From Bacteroidia bacterium (GTDB lineage: Bacteria; Bacteroidota; Bacteroidia; B-17B0; Aurantibacillaceae), in the NCBI GenBank assembly GCA_016787785.1, contig JAEUTO010000009.1:211230-275229 (forward strand): a DNA stretch of 64,000 nucleotides. Reading direction: 5' to 3'. Under the pieces are notes generated by a model, which did not search any database, was not told where the DNA came from, and worked only from the letters and a program-made list of their open reading frames with translations. A program made the translations under genes and the position numbers. Numbering within the stretch: position 1 is the first letter of the stretch; every line of letters starts with the position of its first letter. Of the stretch, positions 44,284-53,593 are shown piece after piece.

Positions 44284-46278
44284 TTATATTCCGAAACCTA
44301 TTATGGTTACATCATCTAATTGTTCTAAGTTCCCTTTCCAATCAACAAAAGTTTGGCTTAGTGTAAAATTTTGCTGTTCAAAAGGCATTTCGTGCGTTCT
44401 TAATAACAACTCTTCTAATTGTTTTAATTTAAATTTTTTTCCTTTTGGTCCACCAAATTGATCGGCAAAACCATCGGTAAATAGGAAATATTTTTCACCT
44501 TCTTTAGCTTCTATCTCGTGATTGGTAAATACAGTTTGTTTGTCTTCATTTGAACCACTCACGCCCCAACGATCGGCGTGATATTCTTTTAAACCTTCGT
44601 TAGTCACTTTCAGCATATTATTTTTTGCCCCTGAATAATATATTTTTCTCGTCTCGGTATTTAAAACGCAGATAGACATATCTACACCATCATTTATTTT
44701 TATAGTGTGAGACTGTAAATTGGATTTGAATTGTTTGCATAACTCAGTTAGTATACCTGCTGGGTTGGTTCGATAATTGCCGGTAGAAATAATATTTTTG
44801 ATATTGGAATAAGCAAACACACTTAATAGTGCGCCCGGCACGCCGTGTCCCGTACAATCAATAACGGCAACATAAATTGAATTATCTATTTTCTCTACAA
44901 AATAAAAATCACCGCTAACAATATCCTTTGGTTTAAAAAAGATTAGCGACTCATTTAAAGTGGATTTTACTTTTATCGTGGAAGGAATAATGGCTTGTTG
45001 AATGTGTTTTGAGTAATTGATACTATCAGTAATGTCTTTGTTTTTTTCTTCGATGATGGATTTCTGTTTTTCAATTTCTTCGTTCTTGTTTGTTAGCAAT
45101 ACGTTTGCTTTTTTCTTTTCGCTGAATTGTTTGTATACAAAAAACAATAGTACAATAAAAATAAGCATAGCTCCGGCAAAGATGTATACCAACTTACCGC
45201 GCTGAGAGGATTGCAACTGCGATTTCTCTAATTCTAAATTTTTTAATTTAAGTTCTTGTTCTTTCTTCTCAGATTCGTATTTTGTTTCAGCATCTAAAAA
45301 AGCCTTGTTGCGCTCTATATTTAAAACCGAATCGTTATACTGTGTATATGTTTTGTAATATTTAAGAGCATCGCCCGGCTTATTTTGTAGCTCCATTAAT
45401 TCACTCAACGCTTTTGCATTGGTTAATATGTTGGCGTATGCCTTACGTTTAAAATTGATAGCTAATGCCTCTTTGTAATGGTCAGATGCTTTGGCATAAT
45501 TCTTTTTTTGAATTTCTATCATGCCCATATTTGCGAGCGATGTTGCAAGGCCATAATCGTCATGCATTTCTCTAAAAATTGGAATTACCTGCAGGTAATT
45601 CTTCTCTGCCTCTACATAATTAGAGTCGTTAAAATATGTTTCGCCGATCATTGAAACTGCCATGGCAGCATAATTTAAAATGTTTTGTTTTCTAAAACTT
45701 GCCTCTGCCTTTTTAAAGTAACTGATAGCTTCTTCGCTTTTACCCTGTTCTACTAAAATACTACCAATACCAAATGAAGTAACAGCTACCATGTTCTCGT
45801 TAACAGGTTGCTGATTTGCAATATCGTATGCTTTTAAATAGTACTCGTACGCTTTATCATTATTTTTTATACCCAGATAAGCATTGCCTATTGAATTAAG
45901 TACATTAGAAAGTCCAGTTCTGTTCTTCAATTTTTCAAAAAGTTCTGCAGCACTGATGAAATTTTTTATGGCAATATCATATTTGCCAATTGTGTTCTGT
46001 GCGCTACCAATATTTGCGTATGATTGGGCAAGGCCATGTTCGTATTTATTTCGTTTTGCGATTTTAAAGGCGCTATCTGCCAATATCAAAGCGCTGTCGG
46101 GACTATTGCCAACCATTGCGCGGGATAACTTACAAAGGATAAGAACTTTTAATGTATCGTGTGAGCCGCGTATTTTTTTGTTTAAGCTGTCTCTCTTTCC
46201 TGCCGAGATTTGTGCAGGCGCGCTTGCTGTTGCAGCAAGAATAAAACACAGAACAAAAATTATTTTACGAGCAGGCAT
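44284..46278 (-). CDS. TPR-repeat SpoIIE-type serine phosphatase (membrane-anchored)
   Basis: 664 residues. A signal peptide ends at about 22 (ASAPAQ). Tetratricopeptide repeats lie at about 80-320, presumably in the periplasm. A coiled coil (about 325-360), one membrane helix (362-382), a second coiled coil (385-420) and a cytoplasmic PP2C/SpoIIE domain (about 425-664) follow. Metal-binding residues are present in GDFYF and VIDCTGHGVPGALLS (D474). Such proteins turn a periplasmic signal into dephosphorylation of an anti-sigma-factor antagonist or similar target. No anti-sigma genes are nearby. It lies inside the heptose operon: three bases after gmhA and directly abutting hddC. Confidence 0.9.
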   Translation of the reverse strand: MPARKIIFVLCFILAATASAPAQISAGKRDSLNKKIRGSHDTLKVLILCKLSRAMVGNSPDSALILADSAFKIAKRNKYEHGLAQSYANIGSAQNTIGKYDIAIKNFISAAELFEKLKNRTGLSNVLNSIGNAYLGIKNNDKAYEYYLKAYDIANQQPVNENMVAVTSFGIGSILVEQGKSEEAISYFKKAEASFRKQNILNYAAMAVSMIGETYFNDSNYVEAEKNYLQVIPIFREMHDDYGLATSLANMGMIEIQKKNYAKASDHYKEALAINFKRKAYANILTNAKALSELMELQNKPGDALKYYKTYTQYNDSVLNIERNKAFLDAETKYESEKKEQELKLKNLELEKSQLQSSQRGKLVYIFAGAMLIFIVLLFFVYKQFSEKKKANVLLTNKNEEIEKQKSIIEEKNKDITDSINYSKHIQQAIIPSTIKVKSTLNESLIFFKPKDIVSGDFYFVEKIDNSIYVAVIDCTGHGVPGALLSVFAYSNIKNIISTGNYRTNPAGILTELCKQFKSNLQSHTIKINDGVDMSICVLNTETRKIYYSGAKNNMLKVTNEGLKEYHADRWGVSGSNEDKQTVFTNHEIEAKEGEKYFLFTDGFADQFGGPKGKKFKLKQLEELLLRTHEMPFEQQNFTLSQTFVDWKGNLEQLDDVTIIGFGI

Positions 46279-46281
46279 TGC

Positions 46282-46863
46282 TTATTTTTTCGGGAACAAG
46301 TTCATTTCAACAAGTTCGCAAATAGTATGGCCTAATAACATGTGACATTCCTGTATGCGTGGTGTGTCTGAACTTGGAATATTAATTAAATATTTGCTAA
46401 GACCTTTTATTTTGCCGCCACTTTCGCCCGTGAAAGCAACAGTGGTTATACCCATGGCATTTGCTTTTTCTAATGCTTTTATCACATTGCCACTATTTCC
46501 GCTAGTACTTAGGCCAATTAATACATCGCCTTTTTTGCCCATTGCCTCAACAAGACGACTATAAATAATATCATAACTATAGTCGTTGGCCACAGCAGTA
46601 ATGTAGCTGGTGTTAACGTGCAATGCTTCAGAAAATAAGGGTGGTCGGTCGTAATAGAACCTACCACTTAATTCGGCTGCCAAATGTTGTGCATCTGCAG
46701 CACTGCCACCATTGCCGCACCACAATACCTTTCCACCATTTTTGTAGCAGGTTACAATGTCGTTAACAACGGAGTTTACCGAGTTTAAAATGTCGGTATT
46801 AGATAATAAAGAGGTTTTAAGTTTAACAGAGGCCTCAATTTTAGATTTTATAAAATTTACCAT
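46282..46863 (-). CDS. gmhA: Phosphoheptose isomerase
   Basis: 193 residues. A SIS-domain protein that converts sedoheptulose 7-phosphate to D-glycero-D-manno-heptose 7-phosphate, the first step toward heptose for LPS core or glycoproteins. Characteristic segments: VLWCGNGGSAADAQHLAAEL near 45-64, ALHVNTSYITAVANDY near 80, GLSTSGNSGNV near 117, and the C-terminal ECHMLLGHTICELVE with the zinc-binding histidine. Length is that of GmhA. It is the first gene of the leftward heptose cluster and divergent from comB, with 104 bp between their starts. Confidence 0.95.
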   Translation of the reverse strand: MVNFIKSKIEASVKLKTSLLSNTDILNSVNSVVNDIVTCYKNGGKVLWCGNGGSAADAQHLAAELSGRFYYDRPPLFSEALHVNTSYITAVANDYSYDIIYSRLVEAMGKKGDVLIGLSTSGNSGNVIKALEKANAMGITTVAFTGESGGKIKGLSKYLINIPSSDTPRIQECHMLLGHTICELVEMNLFPKK

Positions 46864-46967
46864 GCCCTAAATTTATGTTTTTTTACGGCTATTTGCGTTA
46901 ATTAAGGGTAATTTTTTAATTGTGATTTTAAAGTATTAAGTTTGTTATAGAAATATTGTTTTTAACG

Positions 46968-47675
46968 ATGAATATCGAAGTTTGTTTTACGCCCCAGGCC
47001 TATCCACTTTTTCACAATCCGGATTCGGTAGTTGTTGTTATTGACGTGTTAAGGGCTACATCGGCCATTACTACTGCGTTTTATAATGGCGTACTAAAAA
47101 TGATACCTGTGGCCACGGTTGAGGAAGCCCTGGAGTATCAAAAGAACGGTTTTATGGTAGCAGCAGAAAGGAACGGAGAGATTGTAGAGGGATTTGACCT
47201 GGGGAACAGCCCTTTTGGCTATATGAACTCTAAAGTAAAAGGAAAAACCATTGCTATAACTACAACTAATGGCACACAAGCTATAGAAGCCGCAAAAAAA
47301 GCCCATAAGATTATTATTGCCAGTTTTTTAAATTTAGATGCAGTAGTTGACCACTTAAAAGCGGAGAAAAAAGATGTGTTGTTTGTTTGCGCTGGCTGGA
47401 AAAATAAATTTAACCTTGAAGATACTTTATTAGCAGGAGCGATTGCAGATAAACTAATTTTTAATTGTGGTTTTGATAGTAATTGCGATTCTACACTTGC
47501 TGCTATAGATCTTTATAAATTAGCAAAACACGATCTTGTAAAATATTTGGCTAACTCATCGCATCGCAACCGCCTGGCAAAATTAGATCTTGAAAGGGAT
47601 ATTAAATATTGTTTAACGCCAAACCAATGCCCGGTTGTACCAGTAATGAAGGGTAAGTTTTTGGTGAAAGCATAA
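46968..47675 (+). CDS. comB: 2-phosphosulfolactate phosphatase family protein (ComB)
   Basis: 235 residues from the ATG at 46968. A TTG at 46956 would add four residues and is unlikely. The family signature VVVIDVLRATSAITTAF near residue 23, AAERNGEIVEGFDLGNSP near 66, and the central TTTNGTQAI and CAGWKNKFNLEDTL are all present. ComB hydrolyses 2-phosphosulfolactate to sulfolactate in coenzyme M synthesis in archaea. In bacteria the same family occurs without coenzyme M and its substrate is less certain. No other sulfonate gene is adjacent. A TAAGTTTG at 46937-46944 is a possible -7 element. Confidence 0.88.
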   Translation: MNIEVCFTPQAYPLFHNPDSVVVVIDVLRATSAITTAFYNGVLKMIPVATVEEALEYQKNGFMVAAERNGEIVEGFDLGNSPFGYMNSKVKGKTIAITTTNGTQAIEAAKKAHKIIIASFLNLDAVVDHLKAEKKDVLFVCAGWKNKFNLEDTLLAGAIADKLIFNCGFDSNCDSTLAAIDLYKLAKHDLVKYLANSSHRNRLAKLDLERDIKYCLTPNQCPVVPVMKGKFLVKA

Positions 47676-47697
47676 TCTTAAAATTTAACTAAAAAGG

Positions 47698-47759
47698 CAC
47701 ATAGAATTTTTCTAATAGATTGACAGCTTTGCTTATATGTCTATGTGTTTTGTTTTTTT
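47698..47759 (+). terminator. Possible long-loop terminator after comB
   Basis: CACATAGA (47698-47705) pairs with TCTATGTG (47740-47747), followed by TTTTGTTTTTTT-like sequence to 47759. The loop is long (34 bases), so this is a weaker call than the other terminators. Confidence 0.4.
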
Positions 47760-47784
47760 GTTCGACACCGTTCGAACTGACAAA

Positions 47785-48987
47785 TTATCGTTTCGTCATT
47801 GTCTCCGGATTCTTAACAGCTTTTTTGCTTCCTCCGTACAATTCAAATTTTAAGAAACGGCATTCAAGCGAACCGTTATAAATATGGATCCTTCTCGATG
47901 GTCGCAAGCCTATGCTCTTTATGGCTTCCGGGCTACTTGTAATTATCCAGGCATTGTAATTTTGAAAATCTTTTTTTAGTTTATTACCAATTTCCTTATA
48001 CATTTTTTCGATCTCCGGCACTTCCATTCTTTCGCCGTAAGGTGGGTTTAAAATAACCACACCACCACCTCGCGTTGGCATAAGGTCAAAGAAAGACTGG
48101 TTAACGCACGTGATCACATCATCTACTTTTGCATTCTTTGTATTGGTAATTGCTTTTTTTACTGTTGGTTCATCAATATCGTTAGCAATAATGTTTACTT
48201 CGGCATTTTTTATTTTATTAATGCTGCTTTCGTAAATGGTTTCATATAATTTTTCATCATAATTTCGCCATTTCATAAATGTAAAATCAGAACGATAGTA
48301 ACCCGGAGGAATATTGTTTGCCCAAAGGGCGGCTTCAATAGCAATTGTGCCGGCACCGCACATACCATCTATTAATTCTAAATGTCTTTCCCAACCACTT
48401 AGTTTAACAAGACCCGCAGCCAAAACTTCTTTCATGGGTGCTTCGTTAATATCCGATCTGTAACCGCGTTTGTATAAAGGATCGCCGCTACTATCTAAAT
48501 TCAATGTTACTTCGTTATTATAAATGTGTATGTATAATTTAAAGGCGGGTTTAATAAGATCTACATCGGGTCTGCTTCCTGTTTTCTCGCGAAAACGATC
48601 TACAATAGCATCTTTAGCTTTTTGATTTGCAAATAAAGAATGGGTGAAGATCTCAGAATTTAAAACACTTTCTATCATTATGCTGTCTGTGACAGAAATA
48701 AATCTTTCCCAATCTATTTTTTTTATATTATCATAAAACTCATGTTCGTCGTTGGCTTCAAATTTTGCTATTGGAATAACAATTTTTAATGCGGTATGTA
48801 AACATAAATTTGCTTTATATAAAAAACCAATGTCGCCCACAACAGAAACACCGCGTTTAAATTCGGTTATTTCTTTACCACCAAGATTTAATAATTCTCT
48901 AGCAAGCACTTCTTCAAGGCCAAAAAAGGTAGTGACCTTCATTTCAAAATCACCCGTGTGCGAAAAATCGTATTTTAAATTATTCAA
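47785..48987 (-). CDS. THUMP-domain RNA methyltransferase (RlmL N-terminal/Trm14-like)
   Basis: 400 residues. An N-terminal ferredoxin-like and THUMP region (about 15-170) should bind RNA. A Rossmann methyltransferase domain follows, introduced by RGYRSDINEAPMKE. SAM motif I is LIDGMCGAGTIAIEAA near 205, and the catalytic NPPYGERM lies near 317, the N-x-x-Y form used for N2-guanine methylation. The closest functional group is RlmL-N/Trm14, methylating guanine in 23S rRNA or tRNA; the exact base is not certain. Its start overlaps the bestrophin stop by four bases. Confidence 0.9.
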   Translation of the reverse strand: MNNLKYDFSHTGDFEMKVTTFFGLEEVLARELLNLGGKEITEFKRGVSVVGDIGFLYKANLCLHTALKIVIPIAKFEANDEHEFYDNIKKIDWERFISVTDSIMIESVLNSEIFTHSLFANQKAKDAIVDRFREKTGSRPDVDLIKPAFKLYIHIYNNEVTLNLDSSGDPLYKRGYRSDINEAPMKEVLAAGLVKLSGWERHLELIDGMCGAGTIAIEAALWANNIPPGYYRSDFTFMKWRNYDEKLYETIYESSINKIKNAEVNIIANDIDEPTVKKAITNTKNAKVDDVITCVNQSFFDLMPTRGGGVVILNPPYGERMEVPEIEKMYKEIGNKLKKDFQNYNAWIITSSPEAIKSIGLRPSRRIHIYNGSLECRFLKFELYGGSKKAVKNPETMTKR

Positions 48988-49859
48988 TGTAATAGTATTT
49001 CTTTAGTGTTAGCTTTTATTTTTTCCGAGATCTCATCAATTGGCAGATCGTTATCATCCGTGCCAAAAGGATCTTCAATTTCTTCACTTATTAGTTCTAG
49101 TGAAGCGAATGCATAGAACATGATCATAACAATTGGTATAGACCAATAACCGGTAGTTAAACCAAAAGAAATTGGCATGGTGATGATATAAATAAAAACT
49201 ATTTTTTTAATGAAGATACTGTAAGAGTAGGGAATAGGCGTACTTTTAATGCGTTCGCAGGCACCGCAGATCTCGGTCATGTCATCTAAATTTTCGCTAA
49301 CAATAAGATAATCATTTTGCGTTTGTGGATTTTTTTTACAAATATTAAGAACGTAGCAGGTTAATTGTTTAATAATGAAATTTGGTTTGTGAGCAGCGTT
49401 ATCGAAATTCTCCTTTTTTAATTCCTCACTAAATTCAATGTCAAAATAACCGGTGTTGCCACGCAGATGATCTTTTACCGCAAAAGCATAATTGCTTACA
49501 AGGCTCTGAATTTGTCTTCTTGTTTCAAGATCGCTATGCGGAATTAAGGCGTGCAGTTTAATGCACAGGTTTCTTGAATTATTTAGTAACGAGCCCCACA
49601 ACTTCCTGCCTTCCCACCAGCGGTCGTAAGCAGAATTGATACGAAATACAAGTACCAATGAAATAATAAAACCCGAGATCTGGTGAAAGATAGTTAGGTT
49701 GCCTGGTAAAAATTCGTTAAAATGATTTTGCTCTACATAACTTATTAAACCAGTTACAACACCTAATAAAAGGATAGCTGGTAACAGGATACGAAACGTA
49801 TCTGATTTATGAAAATAGAGGATGAGTTTAAGCCAGTCCTTAGGATTATAAGTTACCAT
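48984..49859 (-). CDS. Bestrophin-family anion channel (first copy)
   Basis: 291 residues. The bestrophin/UPF0187 pattern: early helix at about 20-45, then HQISGFIISLVLVFRINSAYDRWWEGR (quoted in part) around 60-90, and helices at about 215-255. The family's acidic C-terminal clasp includes NPFG-like DPFGTDDNDLP near 266-276. Bacterial bestrophins form pentameric channels in the inner membrane, some carrying anions including chloride or bicarbonate and some cations. The gene follows rocD after 14 bp and overlaps the methyltransferase gene. A second bestrophin is encoded at 54241-55239. Confidence 0.88.
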   Translation of the reverse strand: MVTYNPKDWLKLILYFHKSDTFRILLPAILLLGVVTGLISYVEQNHFNEFLPGNLTIFHQISGFIISLVLVFRINSAYDRWWEGRKLWGSLLNNSRNLCIKLHALIPHSDLETRRQIQSLVSNYAFAVKDHLRGNTGYFDIEFSEELKKENFDNAAHKPNFIIKQLTCYVLNICKKNPQTQNDYLIVSENLDDMTEICGACERIKSTPIPYSYSIFIKKIVFIYIITMPISFGLTTGYWSIPIVMIMFYAFASLELISEEIEDPFGTDDNDLPIDEISEKIKANTKEILLH

Positions 49860-49873
49860 TTAATTTAATGGGC

Positions 49874-51103
49874 TTAAAAATTCAAAATTACTTTGCGGAT
49901 GATTGCTACACATTCCATTAATTGTTCTTTTGTAATAACCAATGGTGGTGCAAAACGGATAATGTCGCCATGTGTAGGCTTTGCTAATAAGCCGTGTTCG
50001 GCAAATTGCAAACACACTTCCCAGGCTGTTTTACCATCTTTTTCTTTTATAACAATGGCGTTAAATAAACCACGGCCTCTTACCGCTGTAATAAGATCTG
50101 TTTCTGCTTTTAGCTTATTTAATTCCTCACGGAAAATAATTCCAAGCGCTTCAGAATTCTCAGCAAGTTTTTCGTCTTTCAATACTTTTAATGCTTCCAT
50201 GGCAACGGCACATGCTAGAGGATTACCACCATATGTACTTCCATGCTCGCCGGGTTTAATGGTTAACATTATTTCATTAGAAGCCAATACTGCGCTCACC
50301 GGTAAAATACCACCACTTAACGCTTTTCCTAAAACTAAAATATCTGGTTTCACATTTTCATGATCACATGCTAACATTTTTCCGGTACGAGCTAAACCCG
50401 TTTGTACTTCGTCGGCAATGAACAAAACGTTATATTTTGTACAAAGATCTCTTACACCTTTTAAATAGCCTTCATCAGGAACAACAACTCCGGCTTCACC
50501 CTGAATTGGTTCGACCATAAAGGCTGCAGTGTTTGGATCTTTAATAGCATTTTCTAGTGCAGTTAGATCGTTATAATCTACCAATTGATAACCTGTCATG
50601 TAAGGGCCAAAACCTTTATAACTACTAGGGTCGTTACTTGCAGAAATGGCGGCCAATGTTCTTCCCCAAAAATTTCCACTTGCAAAAACAATTTTTGCCT
50701 GATTTTCTTTTACACCTTTTACATCGTATGCCCAACGGCGCGCTAACTTAATAGCAGTTTCGCCACCTTCAACACCAGTATTCATGGGTAACACTTTGTC
50801 GTAACCAAAATAGGAAGTAATAAATTTTTCGTATTCGCCTAAAAGCGAATTATAAAACGCACGGGAAGTTAATGTTAACTTTTGCGCTTGTGTAGTTAAC
50901 GCTTTAATAATGCGTGGGTGACAATGCCCTTGATTAACGGCAGAATATGCAGCTAAAAAATCGAAATATTTTTTTCCATCAACATCCCAAACAAAAACGC
51001 CTTCGCCCCTTTCAAGCACAACAGGAATTGGATGATAATTATGTGCTCCGAAATTTTCTTCCAGCTCAATTAATTCAGCGCTTTTTGTCATAGTCTCAAT
51101 CAT
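49874..51103 (-). CDS. rocD: Ornithine-oxo-acid (delta) aminotransferase
   Basis: 409 residues. A class III PLP-dependent aminotransferase. It shows NQGHCHPRI near 57, the substrate region [21 protein letters not shown]231 in [13 protein letters not shown] holding the PLP nitrogen, and K260 in VLGKALSGG for the Schiff base. The ornithine type is indicated by the start region [18 protein letters not shown] (quoted in part) and length. It converts ornithine and 2-oxoglutarate to glutamate 5-semialdehyde and glutamate, linking arginine and proline metabolism. It is read with the bestrophin and methyltransferase genes downstream. Confidence 0.93.
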   Translation of the reverse strand: MIETMTKSAELIELEENFGAHNYHPIPVVLERGEGVFVWDVDGKKYFDFLAAYSAVNQGHCHPRIIKALTTQAQKLTLTSRAFYNSLLGEYEKFITSYFGYDKVLPMNTGVEGGETAIKLARRWAYDVKGVKENQAKIVFASGNFWGRTLAAISASNDPSSYKGFGPYMTGYQLVDYNDLTALENAIKDPNTAAFMVEPIQGEAGVVVPDEGYLKGVRDLCTKYNVLFIADEVQTGLARTGKMLACDHENVKPDILVLGKALSGGILPVSAVLASNEIMLTIKPGEHGSTYGGNPLACAVAMEALKVLKDEKLAENSEALGIIFREELNKLKAETDLITAVRGRGLFNAIVIKEKDGKTAWEVCLQFAEHGLLAKPTHGDIIRFAPPLVITKEQLMECVAIIRKVILNF

Positions 51104-51167
51104 GATAGTAGATTTATATACAAATATAAGAAATCCGGGGCAGTTTTTTTGAAGAAAAAGAAGCTAT

Positions 51168-52562
51168 TTATTGGTATTTATCCAACAAATAGAGCAGGGC
51201 GCCAATAGCCGCAGAGCCTAGTTCAAGCTCACGTTTATGTACTTTATCAAAAGTATCCTGCGCAGTGTGATGAATGTCAAAATAACGCTGCGTATCCGGT
51301 TCAAAACCAATACACGGAACGCCTAATTTTTTGAGAGCAATAAGATCTGCACCGCCGCCACCTTTTTCAATACGTTCTACGTAATAAGGCGCAAACAAAC
51401 TTTTCCATTTGGCAACTAAATTGTATAAACCAAAAGAAGTATCAACGCCAAAACCTCTTGGTGTAAATCCTCCCGCATCTGTTTCTAAAGCGGAAATATG
51501 TTTTTCTTTATTTTCATTCGCAAATTTAGCGTAAGCTTCTCCACCCATTAAACCATTTTCTTCGTTCATAAAAGCAACGGCTCTTATGCTATGTTTGGGC
51601 TTTACCCCAAGTAATTTATAAACTGCCAGAACTTCGATGCTTTGTACAATTCCCGTACCATCATCATGCGCGCCTTGTCCGTTATCCCAACTATCCAAAT
51701 GGCCGCCGGCAATTATAAATTCGTTTGGTTTTTCGGAGCCGGTAATTTGTCCAACTACATTAAAAGATGGTTCATCAGGCAAAGTTTGGCAATGTGTTTC
51801 AATATAAATTTTTAATTCGTTATCTTTTTTTAACGCCTCGCTTAAAAGATCGGCTGCTTTGTAACTAATAGCTAAGGTTGGAACTTTTATTTTACTTAAT
51901 GTTGTGTCATAATTCATATTACCGGTGTGTGGCTCATCATCTGCAACAGAGGTCATACTCCTGACAATAGAACCAACTGCACCGTATTTTGCAGCATAAC
52001 TTGCACCTTTGCCACGGTACTTAACCGTTTCGCCATATGCCGAGCCCGTTCTTACATGCGTTTGATCGAAGAACACATTATAAAAAACGATCTTACCTTT
52101 TACATTTACCGATCCTAGATCTTCTAACTCTTCAAAACTCTTTACCTCAATAACCTGAGCGTTAACACCTGTTGGACCTGTACCGACACAGTTACCAAGT
52201 GCTACGCAATTTAGAGCTTTGTTTAATTTTAATTTTGTTGAAGATAAATTGCATTTTTCTTTTTTACCGCGCACCCAATGTGGCACCATGCAGGGTTGTA
52301 AAATTACAGTATCGGCACCGGCTTCATACATGGCTTTTTTTGCCCATATTACTGCTTGCGCAGCTTGTGGACTGCCGCTTAAACGTCCGCCAATTTTTGT
52401 TGCCAGGTATTCTAAATTAGAATAGCATTTACTTTTAGTTAAATAATAATCGTAGATCTTTTTTAATGCGATAGAATCTTTGGTTCGACCAGGCTCACCA
52501 CTGGTATTCTGCGCAAAAGAAACAAAACAAAATAAGATCGGGATAAGTTTAAATATTTTCAT
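51168..52562 (-). CDS. M28-family zinc peptidase (secreted)
   Basis: 464 residues. A signal peptide ends at about residue 17 (FVSFAQ). A PA-type insert domain is likely at about 120-260, followed by the M28 zinc core: GGHLDSWDNGQGAHDDGTG near 285-303 with His and Asp ligands, the glutamates in MNEENGLMGG near 335, and a later Asp and His (DTQRYFDIHHTAQD). It resembles glutamate carboxypeptidase/aminopeptidase of the periplasm (PGCP-like) and should trim peptides outside the cytoplasm. It begins two bases after the DUF721 stop and ends the lpd-purE block. Confidence 0.9.
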   Translation of the reverse strand: MKIFKLIPILFCFVSFAQNTSGEPGRTKDSIALKKIYDYYLTKSKCYSNLEYLATKIGGRLSGSPQAAQAVIWAKKAMYEAGADTVILQPCMVPHWVRGKKEKCNLSSTKLKLNKALNCVALGNCVGTGPTGVNAQVIEVKSFEELEDLGSVNVKGKIVFYNVFFDQTHVRTGSAYGETVKYRGKGASYAAKYGAVGSIVRSMTSVADDEPHTGNMNYDTTLSKIKVPTLAISYKAADLLSEALKKDNELKIYIETHCQTLPDEPSFNVVGQITGSEKPNEFIIAGGHLDSWDNGQGAHDDGTGIVQSIEVLAVYKLLGVKPKHSIRAVAFMNEENGLMGGEAYAKFANENKEKHISALETDAGGFTPRGFGVDTSFGLYNLVAKWKSLFAPYYVERIEKGGGGADLIALKKLGVPCIGFEPDTQRYFDIHHTAQDTFDKVHKRELELGSAAIGALLYLLDKYQ

Positions 52563-52563
52563 G

Positions 52564-52857
52564 TTAGCGTATTACGATCTGTTCTACTAATTTATAACCG
52601 CAAAATTTATTGATGTTAGCAATAAGTTCTTCTTTTCTGAAAGAGAGTTCGTGTTTAAGTGCGGCAGAATTTAAACCCACGAAAACGATCTTATCATTAA
52701 AAAATATTTCTGTTGTGCTTTTAGCGATCACTTCGCCTACAATATCTTTCCAGCCATTTTTTACAGTAAACTGCGAGATCTTTACGTCTAATTTTTCCTG
52801 TTTAAATAACTGGTCAATGGCATCACCTAATTTTATGAGATTATTTTTTTTTGCCAT
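52564..52857 (-). CDS. DUF721 protein (DciA-like)
   Basis: 97 residues from the ATG at 52857; a TTG five codons upstream is less likely. The DUF721 pattern is clear: GDAIDQLFKQEKLDVKISQF, then GWKDIVGEVIAKSTT, then KIVFVGLNSAALKHELSFRK. The family includes the helicase-loader DciA, which has a KH-like fold that handles DnaB, and short versions like this are common in Bacteroidota. The stop of the upstream lipoprotein gene overlaps its start (TAATG). Function as a replication factor is inferred from the family. Confidence 0.8.
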   Translation of the reverse strand: MAKKNNLIKLGDAIDQLFKQEKLDVKISQFTVKNGWKDIVGEVIAKSTTEIFFNDKIVFVGLNSAALKHELSFRKEELIANINKFCGYKLVEQIVIR

Positions 52858-53075
52858 TATAGTATTTCGCAATTTGCATCTGATCCCGCTAACCCACTTT
52901 CATTATATTTTTGAACACATTTTGCGTAAGCGGTTTCTTTCTTTTTTTCTTTAAAATTGTAATCCATATCACTAACAAAGCCTCTTCGCGCTTGAGAAGT
53001 GCAATGACATTTGTATTCTTTTTTACAGCTGCAAATGAAGATAAACAGTATAGAGAAGAGAAATAACTTTTTCAC
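52857..53075 (-). CDS. Small cysteine-rich lipoprotein
   Basis: 72 residues. A lipoprotein signal with lipobox ICSC (Cys17) is followed by a short mature part with four further cysteines (KCHC, KCV, NCE), which could form disulfides in the periplasm. No family is recognised. It is tightly packed between purE (11 bp) and the DUF721 gene (TAATG overlap). Confidence 0.75.
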   Translation of the reverse strand: MKKLFLFSILFIFICSCKKEYKCHCTSQARRGFVSDMDYNFKEKKKETAYAKCVQKYNESGLAGSDANCEIL

Positions 53076-53086
53076 TTTAATGAGTT

Positions 53087-53593
53087 TTATAAATATTTTT
53101 TTGGACTTGTACTTTTCATGTCATCGCTTGCTTTTATCACTTTTTCTTTAAGCGATTCTTTAAAGGCAATCATTTTTTGAAGGATATTTTTATCGGAAGC
53201 TCCTAAAATCTGAGCTGCAAGAATACCTGCATTTTGTGAGGCATTAATGGCTACTGTTGCCACCGGAACACCGTTAGGCATTTGAACAATACTTAATAAA
53301 CTATCCCAACCATCAATACTATTGCTGCTTTTTACAGGCACGCCAATTACTGGTAAAGGTGATAATGAAGCTACCATGCCCGGTAAATGAGCGGCACCAC
53401 CTGCACCGGCAATAATAACCTGTATGCCTCTTGTATGCGCAGTTTTCGCATACTCAAACATTTTTTCGGGAGTGCGGTGCGCAGATACGATATCTATTTC
53501 AAATTCTATTTCAAATTCTTTTAAAATATCTGCAGCAGCCTGCATCGTTGGCAGATCACTTTTGCTACCCATTATAATTCCTACTTTGATCAT
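53087..53593 (-). CDS. purE: N5-carboxyaminoimidazole ribonucleotide mutase
   Basis: 168 residues. Class I PurE, moving the carboxyl group of N5-CAIR to give CAIR in purine synthesis. Signature segments: [13 protein letters not shown] at the start, [14 protein letters not shown] near 40, [15 protein letters not shown] near 64, and [21 protein letters not shown] (quoted in part) near 115. It overlaps the carbonic anhydrase stop by four bases. purK is not adjacent. The product of its partner PurK uses bicarbonate, which fits the neighbouring carbonic anhydrase. Confidence 0.95.
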   Translation of the reverse strand: MIKVGIIMGSKSDLPTMQAAADILKEFEIEFEIDIVSAHRTPEKMFEYAKTAHTRGIQVIIAGAGGAAHLPGMVASLSPLPVIGVPVKSSNSIDGWDSLLSIVQMPNGVPVATVAINASQNAGILAAQILGASDKNILQKMIAFKESLKEKVIKASDDMKSTSPKKYL

